64,000 nt of DNA from Carposina sasakii (Eukaryota > Arthropoda > Insecta > Lepidoptera > Carposinidae), in NCBI GenBank assembly GCA_014607495.2, contig CP053155.1, forward strand, positions 4,340,001-4,404,000, in the 5' to 3' direction. Of this stretch, positions 1 to 11,115 are shown piece by piece (positions within the stretch are counted from its first letter, which is position 1; each line of letters starts with the position of its first letter). The notes under the pieces are model-generated. The model was not told where the DNA came from. It saw only the letters and a list, made by a program, of their open reading frames with translations, and did no database searches. The position numbers and the translations under genes are program-made.

Positions 1-1189
1 AATTTCTTAAAAGTAGGCTTTATTTACTCAACTATGCTTCTTGAAATTTCGCACACATAAAGGAGTACGGAGAAGGACATAGGCTATATTAGCAACAGCT
101 AGTAATATACAGAGTACCTTTAAGAAGGGTATTACCTTATATTTTAAATTCCTTGATCGCACTTATTATGACGTGAAAAAATCTCCCCTTCGCTGTCTTC
201 CCAGGTATGCTAAAGGGCAGTCGAATAACAAAGCCCACTGACATGAAAAGTCGAATAACGAAGCCCTGTGAAAACGCCTCGTGAACGGTCCTGAAACCGG
301 CGACCTACGCCTTTATGGTGGTGCAACATTAAAATTTCATTTTGAAACTGACTCTCCTACAGCTCCTACTAGTTTATGATAATGAAGTTAAGAGCGGATC
401 GTTTTCATGCAATATTTAGGTTGGGTTAAGTTTAGTTTGTTGTAGGTTTTTCCAAAAAGTTTTCTTATTAGAGGAGATGATAACATAAATATTTCGATAT
501 ATGTATGTACGTAGTTGAAGCAAAAGCTAGTTTTTACTCACAAATTAAATCCTACTAAAATAATAAAAGTGAACAAGAATGTTGCTCGGTTTTTCGCGCA
601 AAAACTATTGAATTTTGTACTTATAACGTTATGTAAAGCTAGAAGAAATGTACACCAAAGGAGATTGGGAAACCAATGTATGGGGTCTGGACCCACCCCT
701 CAATAGTAACATATGATATACCATTGGATAGGGCTTTTTAAGCGGAACATTATTACTAAACTAAACTATAGTCAAATGTTAGTACTTTCGGAGATACGTC
801 TTAAAATATAACATACTATTTATGGATATTTATAAGGTTTAATAGTAATAACACATGTATTTCACTTTAAAACAAGATTTATTATTCGTCCTACACATCA
901 AGAACAATTACATAATTTAAAAAACCCGACGGCGCCACGAATGGTTGATGTCTCCCAACTCCTAGGTACCAAATCAAAAATATTATGAGAGCGCACCTTC
1001 CTACAGTTCGTCGTCCGGTCAAGCAAGTGCAATAATTTTGTGTTATCGCGTTTCTTCCAACTTGGTATCAATTAATATATAGCGATAATATGTTCTTGCT
1101 CTAACGTGGCGTGACTGTATCCTTCCGCGCAGCATCCACACGTTTTATGCGGTTATATTATATTCTTTGCAACATTCTACCTTTTTTTG
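1..1189. other. Non-coding stretch, no gene seen
   Basis: No recognisable gene. A 17-nt word beginning GTCGAATAAC is repeated at 220-236 and 250-266. A piece near 71-105 resembles the body and CTAGT end of the family H repeats. A 63-codon open frame at 515-706 has no recognisable features. Confidence 0.5.
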
Positions 1190-1345
1190 TCAATATGCAA
1201 CTGGACGAGCAGATCGTTTACCTGATGGTAAGAGCCTCGTCTGCCGATGGACATTGTAGTGTCAAACAGTAATTAATCAATTACTGTATTACACTGCCCT
1301 GCGCCCGTCACACCGAGACGACAGTTATTAGGTGTCATACATTCA
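1190..1345. repeat. Possible LINE-tail-like dispersed repeat fragment
   Basis: The text around CGAGCAGATCG, CACCTGATGGTAAG-like words and GCCGATGGACAT resembles a common lepidopteran dispersed repeat that I recall from LINE 3' regions. Only one copy lies in the window, so the call rests on recall and is weak. Confidence 0.3.
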
Positions 1346-1606
1346 GTAATTTAACTAGCTTCAGTGCTCTTTCCGGACACACAGAAATATATCACATAAT
1401 ATGTACTTCTATTGACAGTGAAATACATATAATAATATAGGCACAGACCTACCCAGACAGCGTAGTGCAGGAACCTACCTCCTGGTACCACCTCGTTTCA
1501 GGGTTTCGTGTCAGGCTTTTACTTTTGTTACTAACCTCTAATAACGCATTTTGCTAAACACAGTGACGATGAGGTTCCATTTTCCACAAAACCAATCGAG
1601 ATGCAG

Positions 1607-1822
1607 TTCATCGTTTTCGTCGTCAGCCTATTGCAGTCCACTGCTGGACGTAGGCCTCCCCCTGAGTACCATGCCTAGTCCATCCCACTGTAGCGTCTTG
1701 AAGAAGTCCTCCATCGCGTTGGTGAAGAGTTTCGGGGATATGACATCACCCTGTCTCACACCTCGGAGTAGTTGAATCAGTCCCGTTTGGTGGGTTTGGA
1801 CTTGAACGGACATCGTTGCCAT
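1607..1822 (-). pseudogene. RTE-type LINE reverse transcriptase remnant with internal deletion
   Basis: The minus strand encodes a piece of a non-LTR retrotransposon reverse transcriptase. The motif GVRQGDVISPKLFTNAMEDF is typical of the palm region in the RTE clade. The frame then runs directly into the extreme 3' end of the element (GGGGGAGGCCTACGTCCAGC and the rest of the YVQQWTAIG-stop tail, then a GACGAC tail). Several hundred codons that normally separate these parts, including the catalytic FADD region, are missing. It is therefore a dead, internally deleted copy. The join occurs near 1668, and the downstream part is read in a shifted frame. Confidence 0.8.
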
Positions 1823-3141
1823 TGGTAGATATTATAGTAGTCCCTTAAACAAAACTAAGGTCAACGACAAGAATAACAACAGTCAGTGTCCAAGAAATAG
1901 CCGGATCAAAAGAAAACTAATAGGTTCAATGGAAAATGGCGACTGGCGACTGAAAAACAACTGAACAAATGACAAAAGACTTTTTATTCACAAAGTTTTA
2001 AAACTTGATACACATTGCTACTTCTTAGATTAGGATCACTTTTATGGCAGTATAACTCCGAAAGTACTGACTTTTAACCTGATAATACTAAGTTTAATTC
2101 TCCATGAAAATACCTATTCATTCATCAGTATCTCTTTTCTATTGAGAGGTGGGTCCACCATTACCCATTGTCTTTTGCATGTAATATTTGTCAATGGTTG
2201 ATAAAGACGATATAAAATAAAAATATTGACGATGTCACTGATATTCAACCTTTGATATTTCACCAAAATATTTAGATAAGTTTTCTGCATAGCACAGAAT
2301 AACCTAAATTACTTTGGTGGCACATTGCAGATATGACTTGCCTCAGAAGTAGGAAGTCAAATTCGCCTAGATTTTACGAGCGAAGCACGTGGCTACGGAA
2401 ACCCTATGCGGAAAGAAAAGTTTCTTTATTATAATCCTTTGATGTTATCTCTAATTTTTATGTTGCTTTTACAACTTATAAGGTTTTGCTGAGAAGAATT
2501 CCGTGATAAGCTCATCTACGTAATAACTTTTGTTTATCGTTGAGAAACAAACCAACAACTACAACTATTTCTCTTCTTCTCTCTCTCTCTCTCTTTCTTA
2601 TCTCTTCCTTTATTTAGGATTTAACTTAATAACTAACTTTGTTATTTTAGCATTATCAAAAGCCAAGCTTAGGATTAATACCACTTACCTTAATAAAAAT
2701 TTGCACCATAAAAAAACCTAATGAGACAAACGTTGCAAACATAAAACGGTACCAAAAGGTACTCTAAAAACGGTAGTACCTACACTTGTAAAATTTCCAT
2801 CATATCCTACCAAACTACATCCCAAGACCTCATCCCAAGATCTCATCTCACGAGACTCAAAGCCACTTGTATTACGCACGCCCTTCGCCGGGATTATTGA
2901 ATATGTTAATAAAGTCAGAAAATTTCTCGCAACACTTTGTATTTTCAGTTATAAATAAATCAAGAGGGTTTTTGCAAAGAAAGAGTGGAATAGGGATATA
3001 ATTTCTTAGTGAAGGGCGAAGCTGAAGGGTTTTGTACTGAGCCGTGAGTATTACATTGATGTTATGTGTTTTATTACTTTTTTAGAATGATTCTTACTTG
3101 CAATGAAATAGAACGTTTAAGAAAAGCGTTTGTTTATCGTT
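1823..3141. other. Non-coding stretch, no gene seen
   Basis: AT-rich DNA without recognisable genes. It holds a CT-rich microsatellite at 2571-2596. The words CATCCCAAGA and ATCTCATC recur in a short imperfect tandem near 2818-2850. Confidence 0.5.
2571..2596. repeat. CT microsatellite
   Basis: An uninterrupted run of CT dinucleotides is flanked by CTT-rich sequence. Confidence 0.9.
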
Positions 3142-3172
3142 ATACAGAGTGTAAGTAGGTAACATGCAAAAA
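3142..3172. repeat. Family D terminal fragment
   Basis: TACAGAGTGTAAGT followed by CATGCAAAAATAT resembles the ends of family D (36383 and 38625). Only about 30 bp remain. Confidence 0.35.
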
Positions 3173-3230
3173 TATATAAGAAAATCAATATAACGGATAT
3201 GAATAAGGGTTGTATTTCTAACTAGTTGTA

Positions 3231-3493
3231 CAGGATGTAACAAAAAGGGTATGTTAATAGAAAAGCTACGAATAAAGCCCATTATAAAGAACCTATTCCC
3301 AAAATTTAAGACTCGAAACCACATGTTTATTTTTCAAGATTGTACGAACATTCCTGGCTTGTTTAGGAATTCTCTATACTAACTGGAAAAATAAACATTT
3401 GATTTCCAGTCTCATATTTTGGGAATAGATTCTTTGTAGTGGTTTATTTTCATATCTTTTCGCTTATAAGATACCCTTTTTTGTTACACCCTG
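3231..3493. mobile_element. Family C foldback MITE
   Basis: The two ends are inverted copies. The left starts CAGGATGTAACAAAAAGGG and the right is the complement of CAGGGTGTAACAAAAAAGGG, and each is flanked by TA. The arms stay complementary deep into the element (ACCACATGTTTATTTTTCA on the left, AAATAAACATTTGATTT on the right), so most of it could fold into one hairpin. A TA target and short length fit Tc1/mariner-type MITEs. No coding capacity. Other copies lie at 19981, 57430 and 59827. Confidence 0.85.
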
Positions 3494-3524
3494 TATAATA
3501 CAAACACCATACATACACACACAC

Positions 3525-3662
3525 ACGGCTGTAATCCTGAAATGGGGTAACCAGAACTGCAAGATCATAAAAGAGATTCCATGGTCACGTTTAGGATAGC
3601 GGGGACAGATGTTAATGATCGGGGACTACCTATAGTTAGTGCTTTATCGCTAGTTCTCTGAC
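3525..3662 (+). repeat. Family A copy, 3'-truncated
   Basis: It begins ACGGCTGTAATCC and reads through the family words AATGGGGTAACCAGAACTGC, GATCATAAAAGAGAT, GGGGACAGATGTTAATGATC and TCGCTAGTTCTCTG. The 3' third seen in fuller copies is absent. Confidence 0.75.
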
Positions 3663-3678
3663 TTTTTACTACATTTGA

Positions 3679-4183
3679 TTCCCAAAAGGTCTATTCCGTT
3701 CCGATCCCAGCAAGTGATCCCGCAAAGGATCCGGTTTAATTAATTTTATAATTATATTCCTATACGATCCCGCTGCGGGATCAGATGAATATTTCATTTA
3801 TTTTGTTTTCCGTTCTGATCCTGTGTGTCTTCTCAATGATTTTTTAGTACTCTTAGCAAGTAAACCAGTAGACACATACAATATTGTTTTTCGAATGATT
3901 GTTGATTTTGACTAAGAGATCGAGACTATTTTACTAATTCTTATTTTATTTTCTTAACTTTGTCGTTCTTCAATAAAACAACTTGTAGAATTTTCATTAA
4001 TTTATTTCCTATTTTATTTTCTGACCTTACACATTAAAAAAGAACTCCACGGGATCAGACCGGAATCTAAAAAATGTTTTGGTATCAATTTATATGACTT
4101 GTCGGAATTTAAGTTGTGGATTTAAAGTAAGGTGAGGCCGTGCCGAAGGGATTAGTTTAAGGGATCGGACCGGAATATGGGAA
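3679..4183. mobile_element. Foldback element with repeated GATCC/GGATC words
   Basis: The ends TATTCCGTTCCGATCCC (3692-3708) and GGGATCGGACCGGAATA (4161-4177) are near-perfect inverted repeats, extended by TTCCCA/TGGGAA at the outer edges. Inside, GATCCCGC, the palindrome at 3765-3782 (GATCCCGC-T-GCGGGATC), GGATCC, CTGATCC and GGGATCAGACCGG recur near both ends. No coding capacity. The class is unknown; the subterminal repeats could be transposase-binding sites. Confidence 0.6.
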
Positions 4184-4917
4184 AATCTGAGATCTTTCCA
4201 AAGCTTTTAGGTCAAATGTTTTATACGTTAAATTAATACTTTTTAGTGAAAAAAGGTTTTTTTACCTAAATTTTATTTTATACTAAAAATATCAGTGATT
4301 TTCAAGCCGAGGATTAAGAGTGGTCAGATTGCTCAACTAAATAATATTGGTCCGCCAATGCCGCCAATTTAGAATGACTTAACTATTGTCATAAAACGTT
4401 CACCAAATAGCCCAAGGTTGAGGGCATATTAGTATACCCGAACAAATCACAGTTAAATAAAAGCGTAAAAAAAAAAGGGATATAGGTAATTTAGTTAAAA
4501 TTAAACAAGGAAATTTCACCACTAATGCACTTTTATTAGAGTCCAATCAATCTGACCTCGCAAGTCCACTATATGATCAATCTCAATTTGATACAACAAC
4601 TTATAAAACAAGCTACGAAGTTTATAGCAAACTGTATACTCATAATATTAGTATCCGCTTCTGACGTAGTAACTAGCGCTGTGGGTAAATGTAGTTTTAG
4701 CTGGGTAAACTAACTGGCCAGTTAATGGACCAGCTATGTTTGACCTCTTTTCCCTTACCCTGTTCCCAATTAGGTCGGTCATTATAAATTGGATGTCCAA
4801 TCAACTTGCGATAAGGTAGGGGTGTAAATATAGACCAAGCGCCCTCTCAACTATGGTGGTATGTTATTCGTTATTGCATTATAATATTTTTTTAAAACAT
4901 ACATATTTGTTTAATAC
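4184..4917. other. Non-coding stretch with one hairpin
   Basis: No gene seen. At 4698-4736, TAGCTGG and CCAGCTA pair around a central 12-bp palindrome, AACTGGCCAGTT. Confidence 0.5.
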
Positions 4918-4985
4918 ACACGGTTGTGTCCCCAAAAATGAGCTAGCCAGGATGCTTACAAAATTTTAGAAAAGCCTCGCGACCA
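4918..4985 (+). repeat. Family A fragment
   Basis: ACACGGTTGTGTCCCCAAAA followed by GAGCTAGCCAG matches the family A head. The rest is diverged. Confidence 0.45.
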
Positions 4986-5086
4986 CATATTGGCATCGAC
5001 GACGTTCGTTGTCGCAACTCTTCTAGTGGTTAACGAACGCTCGAAAATTAAGGCTTCCTATTGGACTTATAAGTAGGTATATGTGA

Positions 5087-5404
5087 GGAGTCTTACCCAT
5101 GGTGTCATATATAATGAAAAAAAAGCGAATGCATGGTCTTTCGTGTAAGAGGAAAATGTCTGGATAGTATTCCATCTGTTAAATTGAAAGGCACGGAACT
5201 TAATGGGTCGAAATTTTTTAATATTTAGGACATATGTTGACCTCTGACATGAGGGATGATGTAGATATTGAGAGAAAGCGGAGGGCGCTGTCTGTTCGAG
5301 CTAATATGATAGCCCGCAGGTTTGCTCGGTGTTCTCTTGGAGTGAAAATTACCTTGTTAAGAGCTTTCTGTACATCCTTCTACATGTGCAGCCTTTGTCG
5401 TATT
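5087..5404 (+). pseudogene. CR1/L2-like LINE reverse transcriptase remnant
   Basis: Three pieces in different frames add up to the C-terminal part of a non-LTR reverse transcriptase. THGVIYNEKK is followed, after a frameshift near 5130, by MVFRVRGK...VKLKGTEL. After another lesion near 5225 comes HMLTSDMRDDVDIERKRRAL, then SVRANMIARRFARCSLGVK. The order (thumb-proximal K-K motif, then the D-DxDIxRxRRALxxRxNxLxRRF block) is that of CR1/L2-type elements in moths. Two frameshifts and an in-frame stop make it dead. It ends in an ATT-rich microsatellite at about 5405. Confidence 0.75.
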
Positions 5405-5850
5405 TACTATTATTATTATTGTGCCACTATTTATTAACGTATCAGGCCACTAAACAATCTCTTGTATCCACCTATACACTTGGACCCTCTGCCTAATCAC
5501 TAACACTCAATTGGTAAACGTAATTTGATCTCTTAACAAATCACCGATCTTGATTCGTGACCATGATCGAGATTGGATCGCGAATGGATTGTACTAGCGG
5601 AGGGTGCGGGGCCAGATAGGGCCCGGTTAAAAGGTGGGCGACTACCCTACGGTTTTGGCTACTATTATTTTGGAACACAGTCGTATCAACTCAAGCTTCA
5701 TTTGTATTTACTAATATTAATATTGTGCCATATTTATTAAATACCTAAACAAAATATCACCTAGCGCTTGGTCTAGTAATTGGTAAGTAATCGATTAGTC
5801 GAACAAATCACCGATCGAAGTCGATTGGTCGGAATGTGGTAACTGTCATT
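5395..5850. repeat. Degenerate local direct duplication
   Basis: The text at about 5395-5580 recurs in altered form at about 5700-5840: TATTTACTA-ATT-rich, ATTGTGCCA, TATTTATTAA, AATTGGTAA and AACAAATCACCGATC appear in the same order. It looks like an old tandem duplication of about 300 bp or two copies of one unknown repeat. Confidence 0.5.
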
Positions 5851-6091
5851 AGGTTACTAGGCCCGGTTATCTGGTCTTTCTAGACTATTAGGGTTAATAT
5901 GAGTTGACTTCATTGACTCTTAATATTTGACTTTTATAGGCGAACTACCAAACTAGGCAATGTACCTATACATAGTTATCTAAGTAGAGTCGCGAACCTG
6001 AAAATAAGGGCAAATTGTTTGATCATTAGTTTAAGCTAACTATTGATTAAAAACATTTGTCAAACTATAGTATTATTATGTTTTATGGTAA

Positions 6092-6261
6092 GGCGATTGC
6101 AGCACCATGCAGCGTAGTGTGTGAATGCGTTTTCTAACGTTGCTTGTAAGTGTATCTCCGTTTGTATAGAAAACACGCACAGTCCAACACACAGAAAATG
6201 CATCCACGCGTACCTGCGTAACGCATCATGCAGCGTGGTGCATGGCAGAGTGTTTATCGCC
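6092..6261. mobile_element. MITE with TAA target duplication
   Basis: GGCGAT at 6092 and ATCGCC ending at 6261 are inverted, and both outer flanks are TAA (6089-6091, 6262-6264). Imperfect inner arms share ACCATGCAGCG versus CGCTGCATG and GAATGCGTTTTC versus GAAAATGCATCC. A 3-bp TWA-type duplication suggests a PIF/Harbinger-like origin. Confidence 0.6.
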
Positions 6262-6370
6262 TAACTTTAACCACTGAATAAACTAATTAAATTAACTAAT
6301 TAAAATTCGGTGGCTGTCTGTCTTTCGGACAAAATGTTATCCGAATTCCTGGTTTAAAATGATGTTAGGG

Positions 6371-6519
6371 TCGATTCCGGCAGTCACACTTAAACCTAAA
6401 CCTAGTCTTAGTCAGGTTTATCTCTCTCTGTTCTTAACATAAATTGTTCTTAACATAAGAGAAAAGGACAGGTAGGATAATTTTTTACGTTTAGGTTTAA
6501 GTGTAACTGCCGGAATTGA
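6371..6519. mobile_element. Short foldback with ~32-bp terminal repeats
   Basis: The left end TCGATTCCGGCAGTCACAC, continuing through TTAAACCTAAAC, is inverted at the right end (GTTTAGGTTTAAGTGTAACT ... GGAATTGA) with two mismatches. TTA/TAA flanks are possible target duplications. The middle holds a 14-nt direct repeat, TGTTCTTAACATAA. Confidence 0.65.
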
Positions 6520-6769
6520 CTAAGTATAATATTCACCATATTTATTTTTGGTCAATGTTGCCAACTTCCTCTAATATAAAATATTCTAGTCGCGTCCGTC
6601 CATTTATAAACAATAGTGAGTAAGGATATGTATTATTTGAATGGAGATTTGGATGTGTGTCGAATAGTTATTTTATTATCGATAGTAAAATTTCACGTCT
6701 CAAGCTGTTTTGCTAGTGACTTGAGGAGAAAAATTTACTAATCTGTTGGCTATCTAAATGAGATAGTTT

Positions 6770-6924
6770 TGTCCAAATTAAACGGATAAAACTATTTTTG
6801 TCCAGAAAAATAAGAAAAGTCGGATTTTTAAAATTTTCCAGCGAAAATTTTTACTGGTTTTTGCCTCAGAATTATGGTCTGAAGTCAGCATATCAATATT
6901 TGCCTGGCTGTCACTTACACCCTG
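6770..6924 (+). repeat. Family D 3' portion
   Basis: It matches the end of the full copy at 38625-39130: ATGGTCTGAAGT, ATCAATATTTGCCTGGCTGTCA, then the terminus CACCCTG followed by TA. The left half is missing. Confidence 0.65.
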
Positions 6925-7054
6925 TATAAGAATTTCGGTAAAATCGATAGTGCCAAATATGACTCACAGTTCAGTAGGTACTTACATCGCTACTAATACC
7001 GGTTTGTTCGGATTAAGAAATCGGAAAGCACTTTAATATTCGGTGATTTATTAC

Positions 7055-7331
7055 CAGTGGTCGGAGTAGGTATATTGATTTTACATACTTGCGTCATGAT
7101 ATCAGAACATGGACATGCATTTTTTCTGGAATGTACCGGAGTTTCCAAAAACTAGCAGCATAGCGTTGAGAGTATTGATACATTTTTAACTAGTTTCATG
7201 TAATAATTTCGAAGTTTCGGTATTTTTATTTTATTTTTATCATAATAATCCGGAAACTCGGAGGCGTATCCATATTAACATATACGTTTGATGTCAATGA
7301 CCTTAATTCAATATACCTACTCCGACCACTG
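7055..7331. mobile_element. hAT-type MITE
   Basis: A perfect 24-bp inverted repeat (CAGTGGTCGGAGTAGGTATA plus TTGA) occupies 7055-7078 and 7308-7331. The element is bounded by an exact 8-bp duplication, TTTATTAC, at 7047-7054 and 7332-7339. An 8-bp duplication together with a CAG-starting terminus is the signature of the hAT superfamily. The 277-bp element has no coding capacity, so it would have depended on a transposase in trans. The unmutated ends suggest a recent insertion. Confidence 0.85.
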
Positions 7332-7339
7332 TTTATTAC

Positions 7340-7649
7340 CCAATATAAGTTAAAGTCAAAATGTAAGTCAAATAAGAAAGAATTTTCTTATCTTTGCATG
7401 CCTTACTTTTGAAGTATAGCCAACTGTGTAGGTACCAGAGTCCACATAGAGCGACAAATGGGGTGCGCGACTGGGCGACCGCCCTAGGCATTGAAGCAAA
7501 AGCCGGTTTTCGCCCTAAAGATTTGCTTTTCATTTGGAGGGCCCCGCCGTAGGAATCTTTCCCAGGGTGCCGGTAGTGTCAACTCTACACTAAACTTTAC
7601 CTTCTCATCTCTGTCAGCTTGAATTATCAAAAACGTTAATAAAATGACA
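7340..7649. other. Non-coding stretch, no gene seen
   Basis: Nothing recognisable. A 65-codon minus-strand open frame here has no family features. Confidence 0.5.
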
Positions 7650-7730
7650 CATCTAGAACTGCAGGATCATAAAGAAAATCCCACAGTAACGCTTAGGATA
7701 GCGGAGATAGATCTAAATGATCAGTGATTT
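7650..7730 (+). repeat. Family A fragment
   Basis: It reads TCTAGAACTGCAGGATCATA, AATCCCACAGTAACG, TTAGGATAGCGGAGATAGAT and AATGATCAGTGA. Head and tail are missing, and it abuts an RTE tail directly. Confidence 0.7.
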
Positions 7731-7734
7731 GAAA

Positions 7735-7833
7735 AGGGCCGCTGGTAGTGACTGGATAGCGAAAACAAGAGACCAAGCCGTGTGGCGTGCTCTGAGGGAG
7801 GCATATGTCCAGCAGTGGACTGCTATAGGCTGG
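7735..7833 (+). pseudogene. RTE-type LINE 3' terminal coding fragment
   Basis: The frame from 7735 reads RAAGSDWIAKTRDQAVWRAL and then REAYVQQWTAIGW. This is the C-terminal end of the RTE polyprotein. The usual stop after AIG (TGA) has become TGG. Only about 33 codons remain, so this is a 5'-truncated dead insertion. Confidence 0.8.
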
Positions 7834-8255
7834 TATATCCTTATGGCTTCTATGTTAGCGACAGAGTAGCAGCGAATAGCCAGTGGATAATGAAGATGTA
7901 CTTTGCATTTGCTGTTGCACCTCAAGTGCATCTCATAAGTACGATGCGTGCTTCAGAGGTGGTCGTTTAATTACTCGAACAATGACTAGTTATGTTGTTT
8001 AAACCAGGTTTAAAGTGTTTGAACAGTAAGACAGCGGAAGTGAAACCAACATCCTGTTTAACTATTGTTTTTAAACCATATCGTGTTTCATAATAGCTTG
8101 TTTTGATTCTGTTCGACAGAGTGCACTTGACTGGAATACTTAACAAAGAGTGATGGAATAAGTACCTACATACATTTATCTATTACATGTAAATGAAATT
8201 GTATTAGGCGTTACAATTCGGAAGTTAAAACATTCACTATGGGTGCACCACCACC

Positions 8256-8350
8256 GGGCCCTACACCCTCCACTGACCCTCGGATCTGATAACTCATAAT
8301 TGCGACAACAGGCACTTGCACTAACTACAATCGCCACGAGAAAACAGACT
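8256..8350 (+). repeat. Family F copy 1
   Basis: GGGCCCTACACCCTCC, CCCTCGGATCTGATAACTC, ATAATTGCGACAACAGGCAC and TTGCACTAACTACAATCGCC match 62811-62901 with very few differences. The two copies part company right after CGAGAAA-CAGA. Class unknown. Confidence 0.75.
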
Positions 8351-8670
8351 ATTACATGTAATAAAAATGTAACGGGTCGCTGTCTGTACATGGAAGATAT
8401 ATTTATGAGAAAAAATATTATAGGAGACCTTTATCAACGCAATAAAAGAATGATTTTTGGAATTTTTGTCTTTTTGTCTGTACGTTTGTGCACGCTAAAC
8501 TCTCAGAAACGGCTGAACCGATTAAGATGCACTTTTCAGGAATATATTGTGACAGGTATGGGACCTGTCATGTTTTAACATATAGGCAAATTTTTATCCC
8601 GGGAAAATGTTTTTATCCCGGATAATTTCGACATTTTGTTTTTTCTGGAGTCCACGCGGACGGAGTCATA
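8351..8670 (+). mobile_element. Family H (CGCGGAC-tailed) element
   Basis: Its sequence is shared, inverted, with 18850-19171. It holds ACATGTAATAAAAATGTAA, CTGTCTGTACATGGAAGATA, the ATCCCGGGAAAA and ATCCCGGATAATTTCGACAT blocks, and the 3' end TCCACGCGGACGGAGTC. The terminal CTAGT is lost. Such repeats are abundant in Lepidoptera; their class (SINE-, MITE- or Helitron-like) is unsettled here. Confidence 0.75.
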
Positions 8671-8744
8671 GTATAGAATAAAAATTAACACAGAAATGAT
8701 CTCGTTATACGCATTTTTGATAGATTATAATAAACTATTCCTGT

Positions 8745-8868
8745 ACTCGTGGGAATTTTGGGAAATCCTTTTTTATCGGATGTTTACGTCATACAAAGAA
8801 CACATCCTCAAAATTTCAGGTTCTTCACATCAGCGGTAAGGCTTTGCGTAGATCCATCAGTCATTCCG
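8745..8868 (+). repeat. Dispersed repeat related to the 127-bp array unit
   Basis: GTGGGAATTTTGGGAAATCC followed by GGATGTTTACGTCATA and AAAATTTCAGG resembles the unit at 15771-16419 (CCGTGGGAATTTCGGGAAAT) and a common lepidopteran repeat body. Confidence 0.55.
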
Positions 8869-11115
8869 GATCAATCATTTTACATGTATAGATTAATAAA
8901 TAGATAAACTACTTATTTAGGGAGTAGCAATTTCAACAGTAGTCTTCTTATCGCTGATAATATATTACCTATATGAGAGAAACCTCTGTACTAAGTTTCT
9001 ACTACTTGACTATCTACATTTACTTTAGATTTTCTCGGCTTTCAATATAATTCCACGTTATTTGTTGTCACAAATATTCTGTACTGGATTCCAGTTTGAA
9101 ATTAAAAAAACCCTGAACGAGAGGAAGCTTAATTAGTTGGACACTTTATCCCGGGAAAAGTTTTTTGATTTATTTGCACCGCGCAACCCAGTTTTCATTT
9201 AGTTACTCCTGGCCTCTGGTATTACCCGAATTTTGTATGACGACTGTTTGATGATGAGAATTTTGTCGCCATTAAAGTGAAGCCATAGCATTTTCTTTTA
9301 AAGATATATTAATACCTATTTATCATTCCTATTTTCATTTAGATGATATTATAGAGACAAACCATTCATGGCTTTTTGATTACCAGTTATCAAGTTTCAA
9401 AACGGATTAAGTATTACTAGAGGATTTTATTTTTATCTAGCTCCTACGAGTAACTAGTGAACAATACCTAACTAAGTCTAACTGTATGAAACAAATCATC
9501 ATTGGGTAACGAAATACTGCTTATTGTAATCAAAGTAACCTATTTCAAACGTAACATCTGGGCTAATAAACTGAAAAATTTACATCACAGTATAAATTTT
9601 CTTATTAGTTTAGTATAAAGTTGACTAAACTCATAACTAAATTACAATTTCCGGAATTATTCTAGGTTTTAAGCGTGAAAGTCCGTTCACTCTCGTTAAA
9701 TTTATTTCAGGGTGCCTAGACCAAACAAACTAACTTTATCGCCTAGATAATTGTAATAAATCTTTCTTCGAAAGTTTCCGTGGTTAAAGATAATTTCGGA
9801 AAGCAGATTCAGCTGGATTTGGTATTATTAAACGGTTTTTAAAAATAAAACACAGCAACCCGATATAAATATAGGTATAAGCAACTTAAGAAAATACATA
9901 TACTTGTTGATATTGTAGCATTAGCGTATATACGGTAGGCACTTTTACAGGAGATCTACTAAATAAAAAAAACTCAAAATTTCTACATCTAAAATTATAT
10001 GACCTTATGATAAAACAAAGTCTTCACACGATAAACCTATTTATAATAAGGCCGACAAATATTACCTCTAGAACATTAGAAAAGTGATTACCAACATTCA
10101 CATATTACGAGTATATCTACCATGCACGGTAGTATAGTGTACGAGCATCACCTGGCAGTGCGCCCGCGCAGCTTCCAACTGGCCCACATTCGGAACCCCG
10201 CATCCATCACTCTGGGTTAATGATCCTATCCAACTGTAGTCTAATCATAATTGGTTTGAGCAATCAATCTGTAGATTAACCTCTTGATACGTGCGTAAAT
10301 CTCTTACGGTCAATTTCAATACGAGAGATCAAAAAGAATCTAGGATTTTTAATTCCTAAGTAGAAATTTTGTATGAAAACAATTGAAGTAAAATCTGAGA
10401 TCAGATCTGTCAAGATCAGTTATAGAAATTGGCTGTAAAGATGAATTGTAATAAAACACAAGAAATTGACACAAGCGGTAACAAGATCGCGTCTAAAATT
10501 ACACTGTTTAAAAATGATATTTGACAGCAAAATGTATGGGGTATCTGTCAAATTTAGACAATGTTTAGTTTATAGGAATTGGAAGAAATCCTGATTAGTT
10601 GTCTAGTTTTTATTTGTAGCATATGATGATTATGTAGAGGTAGCCCTGTCATACGATTTATGCGAATGATAGCAGATATTATAACATAGCTAAATTAGGT
10701 TTCTGTCTGACTTAAATCTATGCCTTTTTCCCCGGATTCAAAATAACACTGCCAAAGATTAGTTTTGTTTTTAGGCTAGCTAGGCGGCTCCGCGTAATTT
10801 TGAAATGTGCCTAATTTATTGTTATAAAAGTCTGCGAGAATGTGATGATGTTTCTATATTTTGATGTTTAGATTATGTTAGATGACGCAAAAATTAACTA
10901 GCGAACGAATTTTGATGAACGTTGGCAGTAGCTCGGCATAGCTTATCTTATCAGAATTACCCACCTGAACGAAGCTGCAGGCCTTAGTTAAATAAATCTA
11001 TTATATAAATTATGCTAAACTTAAAATAAAAACCTAAAATAGTGCACCAACCTAACGGTTAATGTGATAACTATGACAAACTATGAACACCCTGGGGTCT
11101 ACTCTGAAATGCCGC
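8869..11115. other. Long non-coding stretch, no gene seen
   Basis: No recognisable gene or repeat in 2.2 kb. No open frame of 60 codons or more is present. A GC-richer island near 10135-10200 is the only change in composition. Confidence 0.5.
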
